This document shows positions 32,831-45,458 of a DNA stretch of 64,000 bases, one piece after another. The DNA comes from Rhizophagus irregularis (taxonomy: Eukaryota; Glomeromycota; Glomeromycetes; Glomerales; Glomeraceae). Below the pieces are notes generated by a model. That model ran no database searches. It had not been told where the DNA came from and saw only the letters and a list, made by a program, of their open reading frames with translations. A program made the translations under genes and the position numbers. Each line of letters starts with the position of its first letter. The stretch's first letter is position 1. The stretch lies in the NCBI RefSeq assembly GCF_026210795.1, contig NC_089434.1, positions 682,001-746,000 of the forward strand, read 5' to 3'.

Positions 32831-33600
32831 AAATGGTAAACAAAGTTAATTTTAAATGGCATATGCTCATGTATTTACGTGACATTATGTAATGGAATAT
32901 GATTATGTGAAAAATAAAGTATTGCACAAGTGTTGTGAATTTTCAAGCATATGTTATTTTCTTCTGTAATGACATTTTTTAAGGCACGGATTTTGTGATC
33001 GGGTAGATTTCTTTAGTCTTTCATTTTTTTTGTTACACAATGATTTGAGGTAAAGATTATTTGTATAAAGGAATTTTTCAACATTTTCGGCTTTGCGAAG
33101 GTAAGGTAAAACCGTTGGGAATCTACGTTATTTACTGTAGTATATGAGTTATGGCAGCAAAACTGTATGTAAAACTTTGTGATTATATCTCTCTCAAGAT
33201 ACATGTTATCAGAGAGCACTATTGTAAAGGAAAAATAATATCAATGACATAATCCTAATTGGCTATGAAAATTCATCAATTATTATGCAACCTGTCAACT
33301 ACCCATGACCTTTGACAAGATTACTGTGAAACCGATAGCGATATTCTGGATATATTAGTGACGTAACTCGGCAGACCAGATTTAGGTATCTAATAGAAGA
33401 TCTGTTACTCATAGTTTCATTGTACGGTATATTTATAAAAAGCAAATATTACAAATATCACAGTCGTAACTTGGTACGTTAACTTCAGTTTCTAATTTTT
33501 CTGATTTATGCTATTTTTATCTCTTTAGAACCAAAATTATCTGACACAATTAAAGATTCAAATTACTTGGCGAATTTCCGGTCTTTTAGGTATGTGGTTT
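32831..33600. other. Intergenic, no gene seen
   Basis: AT-rich, with no coding signal beyond short chance frames. Confidence 0.5.
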
Positions 33601-33712
33601 ATGTTGCCAATATTCTATATTGAATTAGATAATATAATGACCATTAAAATTAGATCGCAATAAAAATTGTAATATGTCGCTATACTTACTTTCATATAGC
33701 GCAGCAAGTTTA

Positions 33713-34050
33713 TAATTCGCGCCTGGAAAGGTTTTCTCTCATATTCTCAAGGATGCTTGACTTGATTTTAATAATTTTGTAAGGATCATTATTTTTTGTT
33801 TCAAAATCAAAAGGCAATTTACGACTTGTTAATTCCCAGAATAATACCCCTAGGTTATATATATCAGCCTTTTCAGTTAAGGTATATGAACGTCCTCGAG
33901 TTTCGGACGAATATAGGCTTCACTCAAAAAAATTGGGATCGTGTAAGGTATTACACCATATTCCTACCAATCGTACATATCAAGACATAAGGGATAAAGC
34001 TTATGGTTATAATAAAAAGTTATCGGGAGTACAATGAATTCTAAAAGTCA
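33713..34050 (-). pseudogene. Kinase C-lobe fragment, frameshifted
   Basis: On the minus strand, a frame from about 33905 down to a TAA near 33713 includes SYTLTEKADIYNLGVLFWEL and TSRKLPFDFE, the D-x-Y-S-x-G-V region of a kinase C-lobe. Just upstream, in another frame, YGVIPYTIPIFLSE matches the activation segment end of a different Rhizophagus kinase type (GVIPYIDP). It is a truncated, frameshifted piece and not from the same subfamily as the five intact genes, which read GNLPYIAPEV there. Confidence 0.65.
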
Positions 34051-34059
34051 GGAATTAGT

Positions 34060-34587
34060 ATTGGCAGTAAAATACGAAGTAAATTAAAAGATAATTATGA
34101 GTTTATTTTCTTAATAAATATTCATAATTGATTCAATTATAAAATCTAAAATATGAAATAAAAAACTTAATAAAAGCTTTAAACGTAAATATTTAATATA
34201 CTTCTTTTTTATATAAGCGAGCGTTAGTATTGCTGAGATAAAGATACCATAAAGTACAGCAGATAAATAATAATAAACGACAACAAAGAATAATTTAAAA
34301 ATATGGAATTATTGTCTGAAAATAAGATTATATATATTTTAATATATATACCCTGATTTTATTTGTAGTTGCCATAAAATTTATTTCATAAAATATTAGA
34401 TTCACCTAAATTCGATTTTACCGGTTAAAAATTGTTATTTATATATTTTTTTATTGATAATTTATACTTTTAATAATTTAATTACTTTATTATATAATTA
34501 TTTAAATTACAAACTAAGAATCTTGTAAAACATTTTTTTACTACTCTAGTCTTAGTGTTTAAATAATTCAAAATAAAGTATAAATAA
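34060..34587. other. Intergenic, no gene seen
   Basis: AT-rich DNA between the kinase fragment and the large inverted-repeat element. Confidence 0.5.
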
Positions 34588-34854
34588 ATGATACCAATTT
34601 GTATGGCAAGCGGTAGTGGTCAAAAGTGCGTAGCAAAACATAGCGTGTACACGCTACAAAACATAGCGTATACACGTTATATTTCACGGCGGGTTACCCC
34701 TGTTCTGTTGGGTTAACCTGTCAATTTCAGGGGTAACCCGCCATAAAAAGCAACGTGTATACGCTACATAATTTAACGCGTATGCGCTTTATATTATAAC
34801 GGTTTATTAATTTATTTTGGACCAAATTTTAAATTATTAAGGGATCGAATACCT

Positions 34855-34995
34855 GCCGTTTCAAATATCAGGTACCCGCCGTTCTACATATCAGGTACCC
34901 GCCGCTTCACATATCGGGTACCTGCCGCTTCACATATCGGGTACCCGCCGTTTCACATATCGGGTACCCGCCATTTTACATATCGGGTACCTGCC
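34855..34995. repeat. 23-bp GGGTACCCGCC repeat, left array
   Basis: About six units, for example GGGTACCTGCCGCTTCACAT. The 23-bp period is not a multiple of 3, so it is unlikely to be coding. Confidence 0.85.
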
Positions 34996-36084
34996 ATTTA
35001 ATTTTTTTTAAAAAAAAATTTTTTTTTTTATTGGCTTTTTTTTATAAACAAATTTTGTAGAGAACTTTTATTTTTAATATAGGCAAAAGCTTTGTTTGAT
35101 AGAATTTCATTGGGAATTTTTTTAATAAGAAGATTTTTTTTGATAAAAAATTTCGTTAGAAAATTTTTTTCATTGATAGGGACATTTCTGAGTTTTTTTT
35201 TTTTTTGATGGATAATTTCGTTAAAAACTTTTATTTGATAGAAATTTCATTGGAGAATTTTTTTTAATAAGATTTTTTTTTTTTGACGTATACTTAATTT
35301 GTTGGAGCAATTTTTTTTAACAGGAAAGATTTTTTTGATAGAGAATTATTTGAGATTTTTTTTTTTTTGTAGAAAATTATTTGAAGAATTTTTTTAATAG
35401 AGAAGATTTTTTTTTGATAGATAATTTCGTTAGAAAATTTTTTAACAAGTGAAATTTTTTTTGATAGAGAATTTTGTTACGAATTTTTTTTTAATTGAAG
35501 GAGTTTTCCTTAATAAAGAATTTCTTTTGGGACTTTTTTTAATAGGTGAAAGTATTTTTTGACGGAGAATTTTATTAGAGAATTTTTTTTTAATAGGGGG
35601 ATTGTTTTTGATAGAGAATTTCATTAAAGAATTTCGCTGAGAATTTTTTTTTTTTTTGATAGAAATTTCATCATAGAATTTTTTTTTGATAGATAATTTC
35701 GTTAGTGTAAATTTTTTTAACAGGGGAGACTTTTTTTTGATAGAGAATTTCGGTAAAGATTTTTTTTTTAATAGGAGAGTTTTTTTTTTGATATAGAAAT
35801 TCTTTGAGAATTTTTTTTAATAGGTGGTAAGAATCTTTTTAATCGGGGATATTTTTTTTGATTGAGAATTTCATTAGAGAATTGTTTGTTGAAAATTTTT
35901 TTTATTTTTTTGATGGTGAATTTTGTTTAGAAATCTTAATAGAAAATTTTATTGATAATAGTTTTTTTTTAATAAGTGTATCGAGAATTTTGGCTTGAAA
36001 TTTTTTTTTAATTTTTTTTATAAAAATTGATTGAAAATTTATTGGAAAATTTTTTATTAAATTTACAATTTTAATAAATTTTTA

Positions 36085-36310
36085 CTTCTCTTCATCTTCC
36101 CATCACTTCTTTTCATCTCCCATCGCTCCTTTTCGTCTTCCATCACTCCTCTTCGTCTACCATCACTCCTTTTCGTTCTTTTCGTCTCCCATCACTTCTT
36201 TTCGTTCCTCTTCATCTTCTTTTTGTCTCCCATAACTCCTTTTTATTTCTTATCACTCCTCTTTGTCTCCCATCACTTCTTTTCGTCTCCCATCACTCCT
36301 TTTCATCTCT
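36085..36310. repeat. Pyrimidine minisatellite CTCCCATCACTCCTTTTCGT
   Basis: About ten degenerate ~22-bp units with almost pure C/T on this strand. Chance frames through it (36223-36504) are repeat translations. Confidence 0.85.
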
Positions 36311-36639
36311 CATTATGTCCTATTTCTCCTTTTTGTTTCCTATCACTTCTCATTACTCTTTTTTACTACCTTTCATCTTCTATTACTTTCCATTACTCCC
36401 ACTGTTATTTCATTTTTTTATTAGCATCTTTCTCCTTGATCATTGTAATTTACTTATCTTTTTTATTTATTGTTATTGTTTCTTTTATTTTTACACTTAA
36501 ATAAAAATAAATATATGGTGATTTTTTTCTTTAAAATCGTAAATGGGTGACTTAAATTTTAATATTTGCAAATAAAATTTCATTAAATAAATAATTATCA
36601 TTATTGATATCAAAAGTTAATATGCTGACTGCCAGTTCA

Positions 36640-36815
36640 TATAACGGGTACCCGCCGTTTCTTATAGCGGGTACCTGCCATTTCTTATAACGGGTACCTG
36701 CCGTTTCTTATAGCAGGTACCCGCCGTTCCTTATAACAGGTACCTGCCGTTTCTTATAGCGGGTACCCGCCATTCCATATAACAGGTACCCGCCATTTCT
36801 TATAACGGGTACCCG
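36640..36815. repeat. 23-bp GGGTACCCGCC repeat, right array
   Basis: About seven units such as GGGTACCCGCCGTTTCTTAT in the same direction as the left array, next to the right inverted repeat. Confidence 0.85.
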
Positions 36816-37399
36816 TCATAACATATAACGTATATAACGCTATGAAATATAGCGTATTAAACGCTATTTTTTGCAACAGGTTACCCCTGAAACAGACAGA
36901 ACAGGGGTAACCCGCCGTGAAATATAACGTATATGCGCTACAAAACATAGCGTATACACGCTATGTTTTGCTACGCACTTTTGACCATGGCGGCTTTCCA
37001 TAAATTTGGAATCATATTTAAATTTGTTGATGTCGATCCCTGTCACGTTTAGAGTACCATGTATAAATAATTTTCAATTGTGTAACATTTCAATTGTGTA
37101 ACCCTAATGTTATACTATAATCACGTGTAGCTTTAAACATGTGATCTCTTTGATGCTGCGGTTAATCTGCAAAATATCTGTCGATTAAAAATTAAAATGA
37201 GAATCATGCATTTCGTTAAAATTTGATTGAACAAGTTATCTTATCAGATACATAAGATATTAAAAATTTTTAGTTCTTTCAGCTAATTTAATTAGTAAAT
37301 AGTTTGTTTAAACTTTATACTTATACGAATACAATACATACGTAATAAAGTTAATTGAAGTTTAAGTTAAATAAAGAAATGAAAATTGAGTTAAATAAA

Positions 37400-38764
37400 A
37401 AAATATATAATTTACATGAAGATTCCACTTGCTCTATATCTCATAGTTCAGAACTAGCTTCGCTTACAAGTTTAATCATTTAGGATGAAGCCCCAATGAC
37501 GAACCAATATGCATTTGAAGCTTTAGATCGAACTTTTGAGAGATATTATGAAGGCTTTGAATCCAAATTTAGAAGGAAAACCATTTGGAGGTAAGGTTGT
37601 ATTATTTGGAGGTGACTTTCGGCAAATTCTTCCTGTTGCTGTAAAGGGAAGCCATAACCTTGAACGAATTTGAAATTGATACGTGAAGACATTGTTGAAT
37701 TATGTTTATGTCAATCTACTTTGTGTAAGCATGTAAATGTTATGAAACTAAAGATTAACATGCGTCTTTTTAATGCTACTACTAATAATTCTGATACTGC
37801 TAAGCAAGCTGAATTTGCTAAATGGTTACTTAAGGTCGTGTTCCTGCAATTTCTAAAACAGAAAGTGATATTATTATACTATCTGAAGATATTGTTTTAT
37901 CATCTCAAGACCTAAATGACCTAATCAAATTTGCGTATCCTGATCTTTCAATGTATTCTGACCCAAGTATTTTGTTGAACGTAGAATACTTGCTCCTACA
38001 AATGAATATGTTAACTCCATCAAAACTATTATTATGAATCAATTTCTTGCTGGAGAAGCATTTGAGTATCTCAGTGCAGATACAGTTGAGGAAGCAGATG
38101 ATCAAACAAGAGTTTCTCTACTCTTTAACTGTTAGTGGTCTTCCACCTTATAAGTTAATATTGAAATTGGGAACTCCAATTGTACTATTATGTAATCTTC
38201 AACCTAATGATGGTCTCTGTAATTGGACAAGATTAGTTTGCCGCACTTTTCAGAATCATGACATTGAAACTGAAATAATTACTGGAAATCATCCTGGAAA
38301 CCAGAGTTTTCATTCCTCGCATTATGATGTCCCTTCAGAAACAGAACTACCTTTCATTTTCAAACGTCATAGCATTTGCAATGACCATAAATAAGTCTTA
38401 CGGGTAAACATTAAACTGGGTTTATATCTTCCAACTCCTGTGTTTTCTCGTGGACAATTCTATGTTACCTGTTCAAGAGTGAAATCAAGAAAAAATTTGA
38501 AAACTCTTATTACTATACGGCATGGCAAAAATGTTACACATAATGTTATGTATCCTGAAACCTTTCAATAGAAACTGTTTAGATTATTTTATCATTCTAT
38601 TATTTATTTGTTATTTGTTCGGATAGCTCATGTAAAATACAAGAAACTGTTTTAAAGACAAATTTAATTAAAATCTTACATGATTGCCACCTATTTTTAA
38701 TTGTATTATGCTACTACAAATATTAAACCCACGAACCCGGGGCAACGCCCGGGATATCGGCTAG
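37400..38764 (+). mobile_element. Helitron remnant with intact 3' terminus
   Basis: The 3' end shows the hairpin CCCGGG-GCAACG-CCCGGG (38736-38753) eight bases before a terminal CTAG (38761-38764), followed by T. This fits the Helitron rule of a short hairpin, CTRR end and insertion at A/T. The 5' terminus was not found, so 37400 is only the point where helicase homology begins. It ends 42 bp from the last exon of the minus-strand kinase gene. Confidence 0.7.
37433..38571 (+). pseudogene. Helitron PIF1-like helicase remnant
   Basis: Plus-strand frames, joined by several shifts and stops, give a PIF1/Helitron helicase C-half. DEAPMTNQYAFEALDR (~37484, Walker B) is followed by a one-base shift near 37535, then LRDIMKALNP and VVLFGGDFRQILPV (~37607). 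Then come INMRLFNATT, and LILKLGTPIVLLCNLQPNDGL (~38155). The end is PVFSRGQFYVTCSRVKSRKN (~38440-38500, helicase motif VI region). A TAG replaces the usual Trp before DEAPM. No Rep/HUH domain is seen upstream, so the element is 5'-truncated or rearranged. Confidence 0.85.
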
Positions 38765-38806
38765 TATAATATAATATTTGTTATTTCGATTTATAAAAAA
38801 TCCAAT

Positions 38807-41175
38807 TTAAAATCCATCTAAAGATGAAAAAATTAACAAATTAGTAAATTAATTAGTTGCTTTAAAAAGAAATCTTATTTATGTGAGAACTTACCATCAG
38901 GAATTTCCAATTCATCTTGTACTTCATCATCTATAAGGAGAAAAAAATAAATAAAATTAAAAAAATAATATAAAATTAAATTAAAAATTCGCATACCATC
39001 AATATCACCAATATTTTGTCTTTTCATTTTTTGTTGAATTATTACTTTTTCACCATCTAAATTTTTAAATTAAAGTTACATTAAATAAATATATTGACAA
39101 AATAATTTTTACTTTTTTTACTTACCATCAATATCAATATCTTTCCTTTCCATTTGTTGTTGAATTATTTCTTTTTCGTCATATTATTTTTAAAATAAAA
39201 GTCACGTTATTTAGTAAAAGAAACTGATACAATGAATATTTTATTTCACTTATTTTACATACCACTTGAATTTACTTGTAACTTTATAAATTCTTCGGGT
39301 AATTTTTCACTATCACCTAAAATTAAGAACATAAAATAGATTTTAATATTTAACCTATTATTTCAAACAAAAATATTTATTAATTATTCTGCTCATTTGA
39401 TCCATTAAAATCGTTAACTAAAATAAATATTAATTATTAAACATTATTATATGATAATTCAACGCTGTACGCTGTAAGGATGTTAATAAATACTTACTAT
39501 TGTTAGGAATGTTAAAATCATACAATTTACTATGAAACACTATTAGTAGTAAAATAAAGTATTTTAAAAATTAAATTAATATAGTAACCGGTTAACAGTA
39601 GAAATTATTGTTTATATGATTATACCTTCTTGTTCTTTTATTATAATATAAATTCAGAAAAAGATAATATTAATAATGTATTTTAAAATAAATATATTCA
39701 TTAATAAAATATTATACATTTATACCTTCTGTTGCATTTCTTGGTTCAGGTAGATTTCCAAAGTTGTGAATTTTACTTGTAAATAATCTGCTACTCGAAT
39801 AATTTTCTTCTACTTCATTAATTTCAAAATTATCTATTTCTGATTCATCTGTATTTTGATAATCTAAATTTAATCTTTTCATTCTTTCCCAAAGTGCAAC
39901 AGTGTCAGGTCTTTTTAATGGATCAGCATCCCAACATTCTTTCATTAAATTTTTATATTCTAATGGAGTTCCTGGCCCGATTTTTGGTCTTATATCATTA
40001 ATAATATTCATTACAATATCATTTTCATGTTCATAATTTATAAATGGTGGTTGTCCAGATGAAATTTCCCACATAAGAATTGCAATACTATAAATATCAG
40101 ATGCATAAGTATATTCTCTTCCAACAATAACTTCGGGTGCTATGTAAGGAAGATTTCCATATATACTTGTTGAAGATTTATCAGCAGGTCCACAAAATCC
40201 AAGATCACTGATACACCAATAATTATTTAATTGTGAATATAATATATTTCCGGAATGTAAATCTCTATGGATTGCCTTCTCTTTATGAATAAAAATAAGT
40301 GCAAGAATTATATCATAAGAAATATTAATTCTATCTTTCCATGTAAGTTCATCATGATTTTGTTGTAAATATTTTCTTAAATCTATATCAAATTTCGCCA
40401 TTACAAGCATATAATTTCCGTTTGATGGATTTTGTGTTAAACCAAAACATCGAGCAACATCCGGCCATTTATTACTTATAGCTAAATGTGATTTAGCCTA
40501 AAAGACAATAATTTGTAAAAATGCTCATATTAATATAAAGACTGCATAATTTTATACAATAAATTTAGAATATATTATACAAACCTCTTCAAACCAACTT
40601 TGATTTGCACTTTCAACATTTTCTAATTTTTTTAATATTATTTTGGAAGTTCCATCTCTTTTTAATTGTTTTTTTCCAAAATTCCATTCTTCATATCCTC
40701 CATTAATCCAATCTGCTGTATAAATTTCTGAGAATCCACCTTTTGTTAAATATTTAATATTTTGTAAATTATTATATGGGATCCATTCAACTACCATATC
40801 TGGCGCGAGTGCTTCCATTTGACATTTCTGTATTAAATTATCAATATCATAATTTCCAGATGTCCAATTTGAAAAATTTTCTTTTAAATAATTCCGGACA
40901 CAATATTCACAATATAATGTAGCTAAACATTTTTGGTTGCAACTTTCACAAATTCTTCTTGTACCATTATTATCTATAATTTTATTTCGGTCATAATCTT
41001 CAATTAAAAATTTTATTGCTATAGTTTTTTCATCATATGTAAGAATTTTATCAACAAGGACTGTTTGTCGTTGGAACTCAAATTGTTTATGTATATCATT
41101 ATGAATTCTTGTATCAGTTAACGTTATTGCTCTATTTTTTGTTGCACAAATTAATTCATATCGAAGAGTGGACAT
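38807..41175 (-). CDS. TKL-type protein kinase with many-exon modular tail
   Basis: Minus-strand exons (transcription order): 41175-40585, 40497-39726, 39634-39626, 39539-39498, 39316-39263, 39170-39126, 39056-38997, 38930-38895, 38817-38807 (539 residues). Exon 1: RICESCNQKCLATLYCEYC, GGFSEIYTADW, KIILKKL. Exon 2: HRDLHSGN, SDLGFCG, LPYIAPEV; catalytic residues look complete. The tail has six internal exons of 9-60 nt, all multiples of 3 in phase 1. An exon-like unit near 39375-39418 (INDFNGSNEQ) has no donor and an in-frame stop and is skipped in this model. The exon at 39170 uses an AG 12 nt inside the expected start, because the ancestral acceptor is lost (AAT). The 3' end abuts the Helitron. 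Tail exon use is the least certain part. Confidence 0.75.
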
Positions 41176-42690
41176 AATGCAATTAATAAATTAAAAGGAA
41201 AAGAAAGAATTATGTTTCAAGTTCGGTTACTCGAAATAAATTAAATGCAAATATTTGATCAAAACTTGTACCATCATATGAATAGATCATAAGGCGCAGT
41301 ATCGACGATCGGTACGAAAATATAATTTGTGTGACAAACTTTATTATATTTAATATGACGAAAGAAAAATCCAGACTTTTAAAGTAATTGTGTATTCATA
41401 GACTAAATTAATTTATAATATTTTAAAATTCAATATAAATATAGTTGGTAAAAAAGTTCATCTTTCTAGATATTTTCAATTAGTAAATCTATTTAAATAA
41501 ACAAAGTATCAAGTAACGGATATTAGGAACCATTCAATTTATTATTCAAGTTAGAGAAGAACTATTGTAGTCTTCTTTGTAAATAATATGGATTATGAAT
41601 AAATAATTGAAATAAATATATAAATTGATAAAGCACATTAAAAACTGAATGAATAAAGAAACCATTTCGTTGAATTAACGTTAAGTATGTGTAGTAAGCT
41701 TTAGTAATAATGTAATACCATTATTATAGTATTACTGTTTAATAATGTTAATTACCTTATTCCTATAGTAAATTTTATTTTATTAGCAGTTTAACACTAC
41801 AAGTAAGTTATTCTTTGTTACACATGTTTATAAAACTTTTATTTAAATGATTTCACAAGTTTATAAAATTCTTATTTGATTTAGTAAAAAACGAACGAAC
41901 GTCACATGTAAAATTTACTAATTACATAAAGTAGACATATAAGAATAAATAAAATCATTTTTAAAATATAGATTAAATAAGTGCTAGGCCTCAAAAAGAT
42001 TAATGAATTAGCCACCCTTTTGACAAACCATTCACATTTTAACATTATATTCAATTATGCATAATTTTAAATTTTTATATGTTTTGTCTATAAAAAAAAA
42101 AAAATTAATAAAATATTTATAATGCTTTTTATGTGCAAATTATAATGAGCTTTTTGATGGCTTATCAATATCTATTATAATAAATTGAAAAGCTGAATGT
42201 TAAAATATAGATAATAAGCAAAATACATTTAAATATTTATTGATTTTCCGTTATAGAATTTACATTAAAATTTTTATAGTTTATTTTTCATCTAAACTTA
42301 TAATAATAGCGTAATAGTTAAAAGTTACCACATTAAATTTTTCTGTTTAACATTTAAAAATTTTAATAAATATATTTGTATTCTTCCTTTGATAAAAGAC
42401 ATAATCGTAAATTTTTATAATTCCAACGTCTTTCATGTAAAGGATTACTTGTTTTTTATCGATAAAATAGCTGATTATGTAGCCGATATACTCATTCTAT
42501 TTACGGTAAGTCTGATCATAAAAACAATGAATATAGTTTATTTCAAATTTATTATTTTCGTGTTCTGAAATTAAACAGATCTAGAAGTCCATATTTATAT
42601 TTATTGACCGTATCTTTGCGTAAAAAGTGCGATATTCTGAAATTTATGAAATAACAAGTATTTATTATGCAAGCAGTAAATTATCTATTC
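41176..42690. other. Intergenic, no gene seen
   Basis: AT-rich region upstream of the minus-strand kinase; nothing recognised. Confidence 0.5.
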
Positions 42691-42700
42691 TCCTTTCTAG

Positions 42701-43160
42701 TTGATGATTTTAATAAATTAACTAAGTATATCAAAAATAATAGTATTGTTAAAGATGAATATTAAAATCAAATTTTATTTTTAATAATCATTTAAATTTA
42801 TTAATTTTCATTTGATAATTTAGGAAATAGTAAAATGTATTAAAGTATTCCAAAAAAATTGCATTTCGGACTAAGAGATGGTAAGTAATTAATATATATA
42901 AATATACGTACAGTACATATTTTTTTAACCATGACTGATTTTAATTATATATAAATTTTTTGCATAATCAAGATAATTATGAAAAAAGTTTTGTAAAACA
43001 GCAAGTGAAGAAACAAAATGTTGATAGTATGCAATCGTTTATAAATTTTGTATTAACAATTATTATTCTAAATATTCTTACTATTTTATTTTATAGACAA
43101 TAATGATGATATTTTTAATGATCTAAATTTTCATTCAGAAAATCATGTGTATTTTGCTAT
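42701..43160 (+). pseudogene. Decayed kinase-tail exons
   Basis: TAG|TTGATGATTTTAAT at 42699 onward matches the fifth exon of the kinases at 28749 and 62201. A second unit (~42825-42882) ends in GATG|GTAAGT. A third (~43098-43152, GATCTAAATTTTCATTCAG) matches their last tail sequence. Splice-site words remain but frames are broken. No kinase domain precedes it, so this is the 3' remnant of a lost paralog. Confidence 0.5.
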
Positions 43161-43600
43161 AATGTTTGGCTAGTTGAAGTAAGAATGAGTGCTTCTATAT
43201 TTTTTCTAAAGATTATCTGTTTTTTATTTAGACTAAATCTATCGCTTTTTTTGATAGGGTTTGAACCACGTAATGTAATTTCGCAACTCTGGTCGATATT
43301 ATAATTTTGTTCGAGTTACGATCATATTATCCGGATAATTTTGTTATATAAATGTCGTCACATTAAAGAAATTTTATATTGAAAAATCTTAAAGCTCGCT
43401 GAAAGTAGATCATGAATTAGATAAATCAATTTTAATAGAATAATAGCTTAAAAATTTTAAATATTCCTTTCTTATCTATAATGATATAAACGAAGTATAT
43501 TTTATTATTGATAAAAATCATGACCTTCATGTGGTGTGATTTGATAAACTAATTTACTCGGTTTATTTAATTCCTTTTTTAAATATTCCTTTTAATTTCT

Positions 43601-43632
<32 letters not shown>

Positions 43633-45458
43633 TTTTCTTTTTTTCTTTCAATGATCGCGTAATCACTTAATCTATAAATTATTTCGATTTCTTCTTTATT
43701 AAAAAGATAAATATATTACTTCATTATAGAACTTATAAAATTTGATCCTTTTCAAAAGATTCTTTTATCTTCAGATGTAATTAATGAATATGCTTCAAAC
43801 ATCAGTTTTATTTGTAATTGATTACACGTGATCAAGATTCGGTGTGATTGGCTTGGACACAAATTCCTCGTGACTAAGTTTTTTAGGCTAGCTCGACCGT
43901 TTAAGAGGATAATTTAATTATTTGCTTAGCTTGAGAATTCGAATTATTGGATCAGAATCATCATAACCTACATAATAAAAGGTATTTCCCTTGAGAATCA
44001 GTTAGATCAGATAATAAAAAATTTTTAAATAAACAAAATCAAAAGTTATATCTGGAGCTGGAATTCTTTCAAGAAGGTTACATTTATGAATCCAGTATTT
44101 TGGAAGACGAATGTTTACATCTGGAGAGATGGTAAAATATAATTAAAATAAAAGTATTCGACAAGCCACGCTCTCTTATTATCAAATATTAAGGCATCCG
44201 TACCACGTCAATTATATTATAGGCAAAACATTGCCGTTGGAATAAATTTATTCATTATTATTAAGGAAAGAAAATTTTGTTATCGTTATCGAATGATATT
44301 TAAGATCACGACGATGTAAATATCAATGAAATTTTGAAATTTTCGTCTGTGGTATCTTAATCGTAAAAATATAAAGTTTTGAAAAATTCTTTAGATAAAA
44401 TACTTGGCGAGTTCTAATGGGGCGGGTATGTATTATAATCGGAAAAGACGATGTTTTCTTAAAAAGATTATTATATATACATATGATACATCCGTCCCAT
44501 ACGTCCGTTCTACTTCGAGTTATCAAAAGAAAAGAAATAATAATTTGGCGTCAGCGGACACAATTGTAAAGCAGTTTTGCGTGAAAAAGATGCATACAAT
44601 TTATTGGTGGAGAACTAACGAATTTTCAAAGTTTGAAAAGTGAATAATAGAAAACTTTGTTTAATAAAGTAACAAACTATGATATATGCAAGTTATGAGA
44701 ATTTAAATTTTTTCATATTAGCATAAAAAAGTCGCATGTTCGAAAAATTGGACTAAAATGTCAATCACTCTTAAAACTCTAATCTTCATACATATTTATG
44801 TTATTATCAGACGATCGGGAACTGCCGATGATCATTAGTGATTACACAACCGAGTAATTGACCCAAATGATCACAACGATCATTCCAATCATTCCAAAAA
44901 AAAAAGTGATCAGTTAACGTAAATATTCTACTGATTGTTCCACGAATTAACTTATTAGATATGTATAATAACTTCTAAAACAGATTTTTATAGATTTGAA
45001 CGTGCGAAAAAGGAGTGTGAAAATTTTAATGCTCCCGTTATTTATTAATAATCGTGTTACGATCACGTCTTCATAAGCTTTATGAATTGCTAATTAATTC
45101 ACTCCGGACTTATGATGGTATTATATTGTTTTTAAGTAATGTTGTTTTTTTTTCTTTATTATAAAATTTAAAACCGATTATACAAAATTTAATATCAAAA
45201 GTTTAATAATATATCACATAAAGTATTTACATATAAAAAATAAAAATTCTTTTGTAAAAAGATATCTGAATATGAATGATCCTAATTTTGAATATGATAA
45301 AAAATGAAACCGATTGAAAATAAAATTTTGAAAAACATTTATTATCAATGCCCATTTAAGATCTATATTCATCATCCCGAACAAACATCGTCCCGAACAA
45401 TAATAATAAACCGCCATCTCGAAAAATAATATTAAAAAATTATGACGGAAAATTATAA
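43161..45458. other. Intergenic, no gene seen; (TTTC)n run
   Basis: AT-rich. A TTTC microsatellite of about ten units lies at 43598-43640. The frames at 44323-44643 on both strands are short and not coding-like. Confidence 0.5.

Larger units (their letters stand above)
34588..37015. mobile_element. 2.4-kb element with long inverted-repeat ends and internal satellites
   Basis: The two ends are inverted copies over ~150 bp. Both carry ATGATNCCAA and TATGG, then TGGTCAAAAGTGCGTAGC, AAAACATAGCGTGTA and the GGCGGGTTACCCCTGTTCTG block. Inside are two arrays of a 23-bp GGGTACCCGCCGTTTC repeat (34855-34990 and 36640-36815, same orientation), the GAGAATTTTTT array (35037-36000) and a CTCCCATCACTCCTTTTCGT array (36085-36310). 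No transposase was found and no clear target duplication, so this may be a satellite-rich nonautonomous element. Confidence 0.65.

Noticed and set aside
36223-36504. 93-codon Ser/Phe/Leu-rich frame resembling a membrane protein
   Set aside because: It translates a C/T minisatellite; the same repeat reads through in another frame.
34855-36815. 23-bp repeat arrays as CRISPR
   Set aside because: Units are directly adjacent with no unique spacers, in a eukaryotic sequence.
44323-44643. 67- and 79-codon frames on opposite strands
   Set aside because: Short, no family resemblance, no neighbouring exons, and they overlap each other.
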